DNA of 64,000 nucleotides from Pyxicephalus adspersus (GCF_032062135.1 NC_092859.1:22811913-22875912); one strand, 5' to 3'; shown: positions 1-11,234, numbered from the stretch's first letter. The notes: generated from the sequence alone by a model not told the origin. A program made the numbers and translations.

Positions 1-1030
1 CCCTATGTTCTTTCTAGTGGTGGTCAAATAGTTCCAAAGTAGTTAATTCCAACTCTGATTGGAGCTCTTCCAACCTCAGAACTTGGAATCCGGGCAAAAT
101 AAAAAAAAAATAAAAATCTTGACTAATTGACAGGTGTAGTAGTATGCCGGACTTTGACGTCTGTCATCATATGCTGGCCGAATTGACTGAGCCATACTAT
201 ACCTGTCAGTAAAAAGAATAGTACCTCATCAAAAAAAAAAATACAAACTCCAAATTTCTATGTCCAGTTTCATTTCTCAAATGATCTGACCCTATTATCA
301 CCTTTAGTTCCCTCTGTTTCTTTTGTAGACTTTCCATCTCCAAAACAGAGTCTTTAATCTATTCTTTGTGACCTTTCATGATTTTTGTTTTTGCCCTTAT
401 TCCTTTCCTGGTGGTTTGTAGTCATGGGTTCAAGAAGTGAGCTAAAATCTGCCCAGCTGGACTACAACACATTAAAAATCTGAAGGAAGTTTTAACCCCC
501 TACTGTTGGCCATAAGGTCATTCCACAATTCCCATGTGGCATGTACAAGGTGCGGACATCAAATCTTCACAGGAAGTAAAGCCGACAAATCCTTCTTAAA
601 TCACCTTTCCTTGAAATGGGAAACAAAGCCCTCTCCTTCTCCCCCTACTATTGTTCTCTAACTTTCCTGCACTTATTACAATGTATCTGCTGGGCGTTCA
701 GAGCGGAAGTCAACACTGAATACGATTGAGAGCGATGGCAGAGTAACAGTGCTGTTGATGGTGATAATGATGTTTATACATTCCACTTTTGTTTCACATG
801 TACCTATTTTAGTGACAGGTGCAAATGTGTCATCTCTTTCAACACAGTTGCCAAAAACTCAAAATGGGAGAGTAATAGAATCCTGAGTCCTTGCTTCTGT
901 GAGATACAATGTGTATTACAATAATGTGATCAGAGCAAATGAACACAAAGTGGTGCGGAACAGAAGTTGCATTTTATAGGCTCGCCGTGAGTCAACTCAG
1001 CCAGGACGCAAGTTTAGACAATAGTCATAA
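1..1030. other. Unique-looking intergenic or intronic DNA
   Basis: AT-rich sequence without a convincing open frame or recognisable repeat. Short A-runs occur near 103 and 229. I see no gene here. Confidence 0.5.
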
Positions 1031-1173
1031 GTAGGGTTGGTCGTATATTCCACTTTTCAATTCAACAGCTATTCGATCAAATAGTGAGATATTGTTCGGG
1101 TGATCGAATATTTTTATGGACTTTTAGGGGCTGCAAAAGCAATCAGATTGCTCTTGCAGCGCTTTACTAGTTG

Positions 1174-1214
1174 TATGTGTTCTTGGATAGAGAAACTCTA
1201 TCCAGGAACATATA
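1174..1214. repeat. Hairpin with 19-bp stem and AAA loop
   Basis: The left arm 1174-1192 and right arm 1196-1214 pair with two mismatches around an AAA loop. The stem core TTGGATAGAG recurs in the hairpin at 1272-1308, where the loop is TTT. Confidence 0.85.
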
Positions 1215-1271
1215 CTACAGGACTGCAACAGCGATCCTTATTGCATGTGTCATATCAGAGATCTAAAAGTA

Positions 1272-1308
1272 TGTGTTCTTGGATAGAGTTTCTCTATCCA
1301 AGAACACA
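1272..1308. repeat. Perfect 17-bp hairpin with TTT loop
   Basis: The arm TGTGTTCTTGGATAGAG (1272-1288) is followed by TTT and then its exact complement (1292-1308). The loop is the complement of the loop in the neighbouring hairpin, so the two hairpin copies are in opposite orientation. Confidence 0.9.
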
Positions 1309-1661
1309 GGGCACTAGATGTGATGAATAGGGAAACTTGTCCCCATTCAACCTCTAGTGTCCAGAGATCGCCTGCAGTCACAACATGTGACCGTGGGAAC
1401 TGAACTGCAGATGAACTCTGCAGTTCCACTACAATCCCCGGGGCACCTATAGTGCCCCAGGGATCGCACACTCTTCTCAATGATTGCAGCCATGGCATTG
1501 ATTAGCTCAGTGTGCATTTAACCTCAGTGTGTAATTAGTGTGTTAATTACCTGTAGTGCCCTGGGGATCACCTGCAGTCACAGCTGTGACTGCAAAGTTT
1601 CCATGGTCATGTGACTGTGGAAACTGAACTGCAGATGAACTCTGCAACTCCACTACGATCC

Positions 1662-1699
1662 CCGGGGCAGTACAGGTTAATTAACCTGTAGTGCCCCGG
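1662..1699. repeat. 38-bp near-perfect loopless palindrome
   Basis: The two 19-base halves meet at a central TTAATTAA and are complementary with one mismatched position. It lies in the interior of the composite element. Confidence 0.85.
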
Positions 1700-1746
1700 G
1701 GATCACAGCTGCAATCATTGAGAAGATGCCCCCCAAGTATCTCTTA

Positions 1747-2070
1747 AGCTACGTACACAGGTCAAATTTTTCTCGCCCGATAATCGGCTCAGGGCCTATA
1801 TCGGGCTAGAATCTGGCGTGTGTACAGCCCACGTCGTTCATCGTCCGTGGATCCGTCCTGGCGGATCCACGGACGATGAACGACGAGCGATCCTAATGCA
1901 AGGGAAGGGGGAGAGCGTGCAGCAGGGTGCCGCTCCATCGCTCTCCCCCTCCCCTCTCCATAAAGCAGAACGGTGATGTATGTACAGCACTCGTTCATGC
2001 ATCGTGCAGTTCTTATCGTTGGAAAGGATCGTGAAACATCCTTACCAACAACAAGAATTGCACTTGTATC
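1747..2070. mobile_element. Harbinger-like MITE, copy 1 (right end decayed)
   Basis: The left end AGCTACGTACACAGGTC follows a TTA trinucleotide at 1744-1746. The interior shows the family hallmarks: a purine/pyrimidine stretch GGGAGAGCG mirrored by CGCTCTCCC, a hairpin on GTCCGTGGATCC, and a GTTGGAAAGGATC block near the right end. The right terminus is degenerate around 2070. Better preserved relatives are at 42598-42928 and 58721-59039. There is no coding capacity, and the open frame of about 69 codons here is incidental. Confidence 0.75.
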
Positions 2071-2299
2071 ATAATATTTCTGTGCTGGAAAGTGTGTTAC
2101 AGAGTAAGAGATATCATGTCATTGTAGGATAACCTGTAAAAAAAAAATAATAATTTTTCCATTCATTTTTTTTTTTAACACTTTTTTTATCCAACTTTTT
2201 GCCATTGAATCTCATTTTTTTTTTGGTCGGGTCTACCCGAATTCGAACAGCCATATTCAGGTCGAATATAAGGACAACCTGAATTCGAACACCAACACT

Positions 2300-3011
2300 A
2301 GTCATGATAGTCATTTTTGATGTCAAATTTTACTGGCCTGGCACCGCACATCAGACCACAGGTCATTTTCAGGTAAGTGACTACAATATAAAGATATCAG
2401 CATCATCTATAGCATAGAAATTAGGGACAGGGCTACTGCATTTAGTTTTTGGAATCACAGACTGATGTGCAGTGCCGGGCCTGCCGGAGATTTCATTTTA
2501 GCTGCTCTATAACAATACAAAAAAGTGCTAATCCTGACCATGTATGGGCCACAAACGATGAGCAACAAATGTGCACTTGTTTTATTTCAAAGGCAACAAA
2601 CAACTGGCCATGATGGTGATGAGGCCAGGGTTGTTTAAGGCTAAGGAAAACTGGACAATTCCTCAAGGTTGCATTTTTTCCAGAGCCTCAACTGATGGAA
2701 TTTCAGGGATTTAGGGAGCTAGAGTGTTTTGCATTTGGCCTGTACTTTATATTAGCTCTCAGCCCAACTTTGACGGAAACCACCGCTGAGGGAAGGAACA
2801 ATCATTACAATAAATTGGCGATTGTTACAAAAGGGGACAACAATAATTTATTTATGAAGTAGTAACAAGTGTCAATCATTACAATAGGGTAACACATGGG
2901 TAAATATTACAATAAAGGAGAAATCATTAAAATAAGGGGGGCAACAAAGGGCAATTGGTACAATAGGTGTGCAGCAATTGCAGCAAACAGGCAAACCAAC
3001 TATATCTCTAT
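2300..3011. other. No gene seen
   Basis: Mixed-composition sequence between two mobile elements. I see no supported coding or RNA gene. Confidence 0.5.
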
Positions 3012-3235
3012 GGCCCTGATTTATTAAAGCTCTCCAGGGCTGGAGAGGAAACACTTTAATAAGTAAAGCTTGGTGATGCAGCAAACCTGGAATGGATCTG
3101 GTCCAGGATTGAAAACATTTGCTAGCCAATAGCAAATGACTTTGAAGAAATCCATTCCAGGTTTTCTGGATCACCCAGGTTTATGGAGCAAAGTGTATAC
3201 GCTCCAGCCTTTGGGAGCTTTAATAAATCAGGCCC
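3012..3235. mobile_element. Long-palindrome (foldback) MITE, copy 1
   Basis: The element begins GGCCCTGATTTATTAAAGC and ends with the near-complement TTTAATAAATCAGGCCC. The inverted arms run almost to the centre (AACCTGGAATGGAT against ATCCATTCCAGGTT), so the whole 224 bp can fold back. Copies at 5775-5965 and 40165-40263 share the core TGGATCACCCAG and TCCTCTCCAG. The minus-strand open frame of about 100 codons that overlaps it (2872-3174) lies partly inside the repeat and is not credible. Confidence 0.85.
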
Positions 3236-4966
3236 AATATGTGGTACAGCGGTGGTTTGGGGGAGGATTTCGAAACATTGGCAGGCTATAAGCTGTATTG
3301 CAGACGGGTATTCAAGTATTTGCAGTGGAGTGTTCTATAAATGGGTTCTGGAAGGTGGCCTGTGTTACATTATTAGTATTCTGTGTAAAGAGGGACTCCC
3401 ATGTTAGAAAGCAAATACTCAGCTATTTTTAAATGTGTAAGCATATGATGATCCCCAACATGAGCACCAAGAAGTGGATCCCTGGCAGGGTAGGAGGATT
3501 CGCATGTTGGTATTTGACAGATGAATTTTCAGTCTTGTCTTGAGTGCCCCTTTAATGTTGCAAAGGAAATGTAAACAGCTTGAGCAGCGATAAATAGAAA
3601 TCTTTGCCATCACACAGACAGTCTTAAACAATCGTCCCATTATTCCCGCAAACAGCGTTTTCCCACAGCGTCAGCCCTACCAACACCACTAACTGTCGTG
3701 GGACTGTGAAATTGGGCATAAAAATCTTTATTGCATGTGTAAGGGAAGATAATGTGTAAACACCGAGCCGGGGAGAAAATTGCATTTTATCGATCATTTT
3801 CACCTCGGCGATTCAAAGCAAATAAAAAAAGAAACTAAATGACATATTTCAGAATTTAATGTTAAAGATGGGATAAAAATAGGCGCCAGTAATATAGGAG
3901 ATAAGTGATTTCTGCAGACAGAACATCACATAAGTGGACAGATGCTCGCTGGTAGGGAGGTGAACAGAATCATCAGCACAATCTGTTATAACATATACAG
4001 GTGGAGGAAACAAGACTGAGACGTCTGCAGGAAGATTCAGGGTCCCGAGCAATATGCTTTTTATGTAATTAGTGCTATGAGTTCTGCAGAAGTGTGAGCC
4101 AACCCTACACATGTGGAACTGCCCCAGTTGGCACATAAAACTGCAACTCGTTTTTTAATCTGTTTATAGAGCTGGGAGCTGTGTGTTTAATGCACACAAC
4201 ACGTTTCAGGTTTATATTCCACCCTCAGGGACAAATCTGAAGATTTTAGTCCTGAAGAAGACGTGTAATCACAAATTGCATTGGCTGTAGATGCAAGTTC
4301 AGAGACCTTTTCTAATAGTTCTTTACATCCAACACCAAGGTCATGCCAATCCAGGTGCCTTCTGCAAGTTGAGCAGCCATAGTAAGCCTTTTGGGGAACA
4401 GATTATCAAAATGGGCTTAAAGAATCATCTAGGAAGAAATACATGAGTGTTGGAGTCATCCAGGTTTGACCATGCACTATGGTAGCATTGTTGGTTTTTG
4501 CAGTTTTGTAATCCAGATGTTGTACAGTGCATTTAAAACATCAATTACATGGGACATGGCCCTTGGTAGATGGAAATGGAAGGCAGTAGGGCCACCAGAA
4601 TGGCCAAACCCTGAAAGATAATCAGCAATTCGCCATCTTACAACACAGTTGTCACGCACCATGCACCTCATTCACCGTGATGCATCACCGATGATGGCAG
4701 TCACCCTGTTTTCTGAATTGTATGCATTGGTCTAGGACAACAATTCACTATAGATAAATAGATGCTTGAATGGCAGTTTTCTGAAAACTTCAAGGGACAG
4801 ACACTACAAATTAAACACTATTGTGGATGATTAATTTGGGATACCACTATCACTGTTGTTGTGGTTTTAACCTTGCTTTATACCTGCCTCCATACCAGGT
4901 GACAAAGTACACTTGTAGTTGAATAGCCTTTTGGGCTGATACATCTATTGTCTGTACTAATTACAT
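3236..4966. other. No gene seen
   Basis: Mostly unique-looking sequence. A fragment CCTGAAGAAGACGTGT near 4250 resembles the start of the hairpin motif annotated at 4967-5010. Open frames are short and lack coding character. Confidence 0.45.
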
Positions 4967-5010
4967 CCCTGAGAAAGCGGACCTAGTCTGAGAAACGCGC
5001 TGGATGATCC
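4967..5010. repeat. Hairpin plus GAAACGCG motif, copy 1
   Basis: CCTGAGAAAG is followed by a small stem (CGGAC, CTA loop, GTCTG with one G-T pair) and then AGAAACGCGCTGG. The same arrangement with different stem bases occurs at 34583-34613. The motif probably belongs to a dispersed repeat. Confidence 0.5.
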
Positions 5011-5774
5011 CCGCATATGTCCTGCATATCCCCTGAATCATTACATGTGGAGAGGCATGTAAAAACGTCTTTTAAAATTATGTAAATAGCATATGATAAT
5101 TTTATAATATTTGACTGCCATTAAATTCTCATACTTTGACATTTTGGATACTATGATTGAACACAGTTGTCACACTTACTGTGCTTTTGTTCTAGTGTCG
5201 GTGACCTGGAAGAAAGACCTGACAGCTTTGACCATGACCAGTAAGATGAGTGATCTCATGATTGGCACATCAAGCAGAACTAACCTTAACAAGTAAGACA
5301 TTTTGAGGTATTAGGGAAGGGACAGATAATATCCTTTCCTCAATAAAATAAATGTATTTGTCTGATTGTCATCTTTACCTCAGTCCTCTTCTTTCTCCTA
5401 CTTCTGGGTTCCGGATCTTTGGTTACCTTGATTGGCCAGTCCAGAAAGATGTAACTCCCATGCATTCCAGTGCATGTGCAGATCAATGTTCAATAAAAAA
5501 AAGATTGCGAACAGGAAGGTAAGTTTATTTCATGTTTATTTCAACTTTAAGGAACAACAGTATAGTATAATATGTCTTCGGTGCCTCCTATCCCTCTAAT
5601 GCCAATTGTGTGTGCCAATTTCTGACTTTTGTTTGCATCTGACTATTTTTTATTTGCCCTGACCCTTGGCTTTTATTTGCCTGACCCTCAGGGACACAAC
5701 CTGGAAGCAGAGCAAAATTCTTCACCACTTGCATGGTGCTCTTGTGAACACTGGTAATGCCTTAGACTCTATAT
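5011..5774. other. No gene seen
   Basis: AT-rich sequence with short open frames only. Confidence 0.45.
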
Positions 5775-5965
5775 GCCTGATTTATTAAGGTTCTCCAAGG
5801 CTGGAGAGGATACTTTTTCATCAGTGAAGCTGGGTGATCCAGAAAACATGGAATTAATTTCTTAAAAGTAATTTGTTATTTGTTAGCAAATGTTTTCAAT
5901 CCTGGATCACCCAGCTTCACTGATGAAAGTGTATCCTCTCCAGCCTCAGCCACAGCTTTCCTAAA
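5775..5965. mobile_element. Long-palindrome MITE, copy 2
   Basis: It begins GCCTGATTTATTAAGG and carries the arms CATCAGTGAAGCTGGGTGA and TCACCCAGCTTCACTGATG, which are exact complements. The distal right arm (CCTCAGCCACAGC) is decayed. It belongs to the same family as 3012-3235. Confidence 0.85.
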
Positions 5966-6324
5966 CTGCAGTAAGGAAACCATACACCCTGGTTATGCCT
6001 GCAGTCAGATTCTGACCCCGGTGCATTTTCTTTCCCTTAAAAGCAGCAAGGAGCAGTGACTTCTCCTCCTCCAGAACATTAACACTTTCAAGCTTCTGCA
6101 GTGCTCTTTCTTTAGCTCATCCATTGTGCTCTGGTAACCCTTTGTCAATTTTAACACTTTTGTTTATAAAACAAAGATTGTATACATATAGTAATAAGTA
6201 GAAAAATAACATTAAAAACAAATTACCCCAATCCATTATTCTTTTAAAAAGAAACACAGGCTTCTCATTTTCAACTACTAGTTTTCAAATACTAGTTTTC
6301 CATGCAAACCTCTGATGTTACTTT
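5966..6324. other. No gene seen
   Basis: A-rich stretches and unique-looking sequence; no supported feature. Confidence 0.4.
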
Positions 6325-6500
6325 GGGAAGACTGAGGAAATGCTTCTTCCTGCCTGCAGCAGATTCATGACATCATCTTTGCCTAGTCAGAGTCACTGAT
6401 TGTAACTCAAGGATGGCTTTTTAATAATAAAAGGTGGAGCTTCCCTAAAAAAAGATATGGTTGATACATATTATGACAAGTCAGGAAATTATGCATGCAG
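6325..6500. repeat. Interspersed repeat family D, copy 1
   Basis: GACTGAGGAAATGCTTCTTC, CTGCCTGCAGCAGA and a downstream AATAATAAAAGGTGGAGC recur at 11235-11400, and in part at 19475-19565. The class is unknown. Confidence 0.65.
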
Positions 6501-7242
6501 ACTTGAAAAGTAATTGAAAGGTCCAATTTAAAATGAAAAATGTCCGGCGTCCATTGGCGGCTCTTTTCCTCTTGCCCGTGTGATGGGGGCTCTCCAGGCC
6601 TCGCAGCCTCCATTATTGTATTTACATAGATTTAATAGCTGTGTGATGAATGTCCTTCCGCTTGACTCCTGTTCTGAGCTGGGATATTTTAATCCGCGCT
6701 CTCTTTCCCTCTCTCTCTGCGCTCCGGCGGATCAGCACTTTGTGTAAATAAAGCAAAGTGGAGTTCTGACATCTCCCATTTTAAAGCTTCTTTATTGTCA
6801 TTGCAGCATAAACAGAGAACATCTGTGTTATAGTAACAGCTAAGCGCACCCTTCGCTCACGACCTCTGCCCGCCATTCTTAAAGGGGACCTGTCATTAGG
6901 ATTATACGCCACAAATTGGATTAAAATGATGATAAAAGACAACACAAACCTCTATTGCACATTTTAAATCCGAAAATCTTGGGCACATGCAATTTACAAA
7001 TTTGGACTTTGCCGTGGCTCTGGTACACATTCTGTGTACCATAGCCTAATGGGTGCATATTTTGTCTACAGGTGCTGCATTGATAAACTGGCGAAGGTGG
7101 GGAAAACAGAAGAAAGCATTCAACATGTATGCATTGCATTTAGCCCTTGGCAAACTTTCTAGATACACTGTCAGTGTTGCTGGTATGGGCAGATGCCATG
7201 GAAAAGTTATCTTTAGATTCTTCTCACCCCCTAGCCATGCCA
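6501..7242. other. Unique block; candidate conserved non-coding element at 6640-6890
   Basis: 6640-6890 has mixed GC content, CpGs, TAAATAAAGC-type elements and no relation to other parts of the window. Conservation is a guess. The overlapping frames at 6921-7250 on both strands are short and mutually exclusive, so I do not call a gene. Confidence 0.3.
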
Positions 7243-7340
7243 TGCACTAGGGTTCCCCAAGAGGTTGCTATGGATCCTTCAGCCATGAGAAATTTCAATC
7301 TCTGAGGTCAGTTACCACTGACACCAATAATCATTTTGGC
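7243..7340. mobile_element. hAT-like MITE fragment
   Basis: GGGTTCCCCAAGAGGTTGC and the following CTCTGAGGTCAGTTACCACT resemble the interior of the GGTTCC-rich hAT-like elements at 44604-44928 and 57013-57300. Both ends are missing. Confidence 0.45.
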
Positions 7341-7354
7341 TATCTATAAGAGTG

Positions 7355-8620
7355 TATAAGGAGCAGAGTCCTCCAGTGGAGCAGAGTATTATAGGAGAGG
7401 AGAGTTAGATAGAGGAAGGAGCAGAGTCCTCCATCAAAGCAGAGTATTTTAGGAGAGGGGAGTTAGAGGAAGGAGCAGAGTCCTCCATCAGAGCACAGTA
7501 TTTTAGGAGAGGTGGGTTACACAGAGAAAGGAGCAGAGTCCTCCATCAGTGCAGAGTATTTCAGGAAAGGGGAGTTAGAGGAAGGAGCAGAGTCCTCCAT
7601 CAGAGAACAGTATTTTAGGAGAGGGGAGATAGAGGAAAGAGCAGAGTCCTCCCTCAGAGCACAGTATTTCAGGAGAAGGGAGANNNNNNNNNNNNNNNNN
7701 NNNNNNNNNNNNNNNNNNNNNTTACAGGAGAGGGGAGTTAGAGGAAGGAGCAGAGTCCTCCATCAGAGCAGAGTATTTCAGGAGAGGGGAGTTAGAGGAA
7801 GGAGCAGAGTCCTCCATCAAAGTAGAGTATTTCAGGAGAGGGGAGTTAGAAGAAGGAGCAGAGTCCTCCGTCAGAGCAGAGTATTTTAGGAGAGGGGAGT
7901 TAGAGGAAGAAGCAGAGTCCTCCAGCAGAGCACAGTATTTAAAGCCTACCTAAACTCAGAAAAATTCACTTTATATAAAAGGGTAGACATACCTTTAAAG
8001 CAAGGTAAAAAATTCCATTTGTTTAGGTGTTTTTAAGTGCAACACCCTTTTTAAAAAAAAAGTGCAACACCGCTCCATAATTCTCGATCGTCTAGGCGAT
8101 CAGGAATAAATGGGAGCACAAAGCCTCCTGGGATACCTACGTCAGGCATCCCGGGATGCTCTTGGCTTAGGCAAGTGCATGCGCAGAAGGAGCCTTTTCG
8201 TGAAAAGAGAAAAATTTGCTGATCTCACGCATGCGCAGTGGGATCGGCAAAATTTTTTTCCAACCTATGTCACCTGATCTCGCGCCTGGGTCGGTCGATG
8301 TAGGAAGAAGAACCAAGAAGACAGGGTGAAGATGGCGCCACCCGGCGTGCCAGCTCGGAGACAGATACCAGGACAACGCAGGACCCGATGGAAGACACCT
8401 CCGCACCGATCGACAGCAATGCAGGATTGAAGGTAAGTGTATTTTTTGTTTTAGGCACTTTTGAGTTTAGTTCCTCTTTAAGGAGAGGGGAGTTACAGTA
8501 GATAGAGGAAGGAGCAGAGTCCTCCATCAAAGCAGAGAACTTCAAGAGAAGGAAGTTAGATAGAGGAAGGATCAGTCCTCCAGTGTTTCAGCCTGGCAGA
8601 GTATTTCAGGAAAACAGAAT
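7355..8620. repeat. 54-bp minisatellite, interrupted by a transposon
   Basis: Units read GGAGCAGAGTCCTCCATCA, then GCAGAGTATTTTAGGAGAGG, then GGAGTTAGAGGAA. The period is 54 bp, or 18 codons, which keeps a frame open artificially. The array runs 7355-7942, contains a 38-bp N gap (7684-7721), is split by the MITE at 7943-8477 and resumes to about 8620. A diverged array of the same unit is at 48780-49605. Confidence 0.9.
7943..8477. mobile_element. TTAA-flanked MITE, copy 1 (best preserved)
   Basis: A clean insertion into the minisatellite, flanked by TTAA on both sides (7939-7942 and 8478-8481). Terminal inverted repeats share AG, five variable bases and CTAAACTCA. A TTAA target suggests piggyBac or Kolobok-type mobilisation. 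The interior has two GCATGCGCAG motifs (8178-8187, 8229-8238), a YY1-like AAGATGGCG (8329-8337) and a splice-donor-like AGGTAAGT (8431-8438). The 26-codon frame that starts in the YY1-like motif is not conserved in sister copies. Relatives: 21691-22210, 38028-38548, 41787-42065. Confidence 0.85.
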
Positions 8621-9151
8621 TAGAGGAAGTAGCAAATTAGAATCAGAACAGTGACTGCCATTTGGGATCTGCTGTTGATCCTTCTCCAGGTTGTTAGCTG
8701 TTTTCTAGGTTAATCTGCTCTGCAGTGATTGTTCTGGATGGAGGAATTCATAGATTCCTTTTAGGCTAAGGATTCTCTAGTGATTTCAGGTATTTCCTCC
8801 TGATGTGACTCACTATGACGGCAATCTCCTGTAACAAGCTTTTTCTTTTATTTGTACTATGGGTAAGGGTCTTCCCAGAGCTTGGATCAGCAATGGACCT
8901 AGAGAAGCCATTTGCTGCACTTTTTTTTTATCAGACTATCTCATACATAATTTACATTCACAAAAAAGTGCAGGAAAAAAAATACAAAACAATCAACATA
9001 TAAACAAAAGCCGCACTAACAAGTTTATTTCCACTTTAAAGATTTAAAAGGATGATAAGACTCTTTATTTTTATTTCCTTTTATATTTCAAGGCTGTAAC
9101 AGAAGAATAAGTCTTTAAGTCTCCAGCATATACTAACTTTGTGATATCAGT
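8621..9151. other. No gene seen
   Basis: AT-rich sequence; the two overlapping frames near 8815-9047 are short and low-complexity. Confidence 0.45.
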
Positions 9152-9446
9152 AAGGGCTCATTCACAAACGTCAACCTACACATTACCATAATGCATATAA
9201 AAGTATGTTATGTGCGTTGGTGCATCCCGCTGCCATTAAGCTAATGTGCAGCGCACCACAAGGCATGGTAACAATGTCAGAAAAAAAAATGTGCAGGCCC
9301 AATTATTTGTCCATTTTGGTGCATTGGCAGTCCATAAATTTGAATGGGCTAACCTTAACACAATGCATATGAAGGCGTTACAGCACCCACATTACCACCC
9401 CTGCATTAGCGCCATGTAACGGATACATAGGTGTAAATGGGCCCCT
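9152..9446. mobile_element. MITE with GGGCTCATT-type inverted ends
   Basis: The left end AAGGGCTCATTCACA is matched inversely by GTGTAAATGGGCCCCT on the right. The interior repeats CATTACC, AATGCATA and GCGCACC elements in both orientations. The target duplication is unclear. A degraded relative may lie at 36430-36720. Confidence 0.6.
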
Positions 9447-11234
9447 ATGAGTGGACGGACATTTTTTGTGTAAAGGGTACAATGGAAGACATTGCACAAT
9501 TGTTTCAGTCAAGCAGAAGACCTACTTATTTTTCCCCTCTTTTGCTAACTTCTTGCATTGAGCAACCAGTCTGCTGTGTGTGACTCTCTGGGATGTGAAA
9601 CAATAAAAGAGTAAATTGTTTTGTACTCAGGAAAACGCCGTGCTCACAGCTCCGGGCGGCCCTGCCATGTGCCCTACTTTCAGAGAGGCGCTCACCCGCT
9701 CTGCCAGCTTTTCTCTGATTATTGCCTCCCTGGATGCTGGGAGACATGGAAGTGTAATTAAGGGTAATTTGTAGCCTTGTGTGTGTGTGTCTGCACCGAA
9801 TCCATAGCTGAGATTGACCATGATGAGCGCTGATCACCCCTCTATTGTTTAATACAGAAGCCAGAGGATGAGGATCACTGCTATGTGTGTTAGAATTTAT
9901 GTTCAAGTAATAAGACACAGAAAGTTAACATTGTCGCAGGAACTGATAATAAGTAAGAAACCTATAGAAGATAATTTATACCTTTACAGTTCAATAAATA
10001 CAGATAATACTATAATTACTTAGAAGAGGTGCTTTCAGTACTAGTAGTATTGGGAGTAGTAATTATAGTATTATTATACTATGAGTATTAAATATCATTA
10101 TTCTTTTAAGCAGTACTAAAAATTATCTGCCTAACTTACATGAAGCTCATGGATAACTATAACATCTTCTCAGACGGTTTTGGATATATATAGGCTGGTG
10201 GCCCAAGTTTCCAACATTCTAGCTCCCCACACCCCTGCCATTTTGTCAGTTGGGACTCTGGAAATATGCCCAATTTGCCCATTTTCCTCCCCAAAAGTCA
10301 GCCTTGAACACAGAGATTGATAATTCTATTGGTCTGTGGGTAAGACTATTTCCAAGTTCAAGACCCAACTTTTCCTGGGGCCCCTATGCTAATGGTGGAA
10401 ACCAAATGCATCTATCACAAACAATCCACAATATGACACCTGTATGAATGGACAAAAACCTTAAGATTGAAGCTACCTAATGCTGCCCAGGGGTCATAAG
10501 CCATAACCTCACCCAATGCAGTGATAGTAATAAAGTGTAAACATACTCACCCAACCATCAGGGTGGAGAAGTCTGCAAATATGGGTTTGGATCCTTGGCT
10601 GTCTTAAGTTGCTGTGCTGGAAATATTATTATCATTAACTTTTTACTATTAGGAGTCGATGTGTTGTGCTCACTGTACAGAAAAACAGGAGTTCTATAAA
10701 GCTTGCAACCTAAGCTAGGTACACATGTTAAAATACCTTCATGAAAGATCATTTTCAGCTACACTAGAAGGAACAAGCGCTCACAAAATCAGGAGGCACC
10801 CATTGTAAATGTTTAAATTGTAGACTACCACTTTATCATCAGAAGTAATAATAATAGAAGACATAGCAGATATATTGTAGTTGTAGCAATGGTAGTGGCA
10901 GGAATAAAAGCTTTAAATAACAGTAACAAGCACTTTGATTGGACAGTCAGTGTGGTCAGCTGATGTATTGATGCCATTAGAACAGTATTCCAGCTAGCCA
11001 TCAGCCATCAGAAATCAGCAATAGCAGCCTGTTCTTTCTGTATTAGGTCTAATATTTGTGATAACTTTTAACATTGGAGGAAGCAAGGGGAATAAGTAAT
11101 AAATGTGAGATGGATTTTAACATAGGTGGTGGCATTTTCAAGCAACTAGGCCCTAGATGACTTGCTTACATGCTGCAACTTCTCATCTTGTGGCTAGCTA
11201 CACAATTACATTGTTAAAGTGTAATCGCCGAGGG
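9447..11234. other. Unique block; candidate conserved element at 9600-9880
   Basis: 9600-9880 has mixed composition and a short TG run at 9780. The minus-strand frame of 130 codons here (9526-9918) lacks a domain or splice-site support. The remainder is AT-rich with low-complexity TA/AGTA runs near 10030-10130. No gene is called. Confidence 0.3.

Larger units (their letters stand above)
1031..2299. mobile_element. Composite non-autonomous transposon, hAT-like by target-site length
   Basis: The outer ends are imperfect inverted repeats: AGGGTTGG on the left and the complement of CCAACACT on the right. They are flanked by AGTCATAA (1023-1030) and AGTCATGA (2300-2307), an 8-bp target duplication with one mismatch. 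An 8-bp duplication is typical of hAT elements. The interior holds two hairpins (1174-1214, 1272-1308), two copies of a roughly 196-bp unit starting near 1358 and 1554, an inverted pair (1474-1492 against 1708-1726), a 38-bp palindrome (1662-1699) and a nested Harbinger-like MITE (1747-2070). No transposase frame is present. The left boundary could be off by two bases. Confidence 0.5.

Noticed and set aside
7512..7889. 125-codon frame with repeated acidic units
   Set aside because: Minisatellite with a 54-bp period and a gap.
8331..8428. 26-codon frame starting in the YY1-like ATGGCG
   Set aside because: Sister copies stop after 13-15 codons in unrelated sequence, so no protein is conserved.
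9526..9918. Minus-strand frame of 130 codons
   Set aside because: No splice sites or domain; mixed-composition DNA can be open by chance, and a second frame overlaps it.
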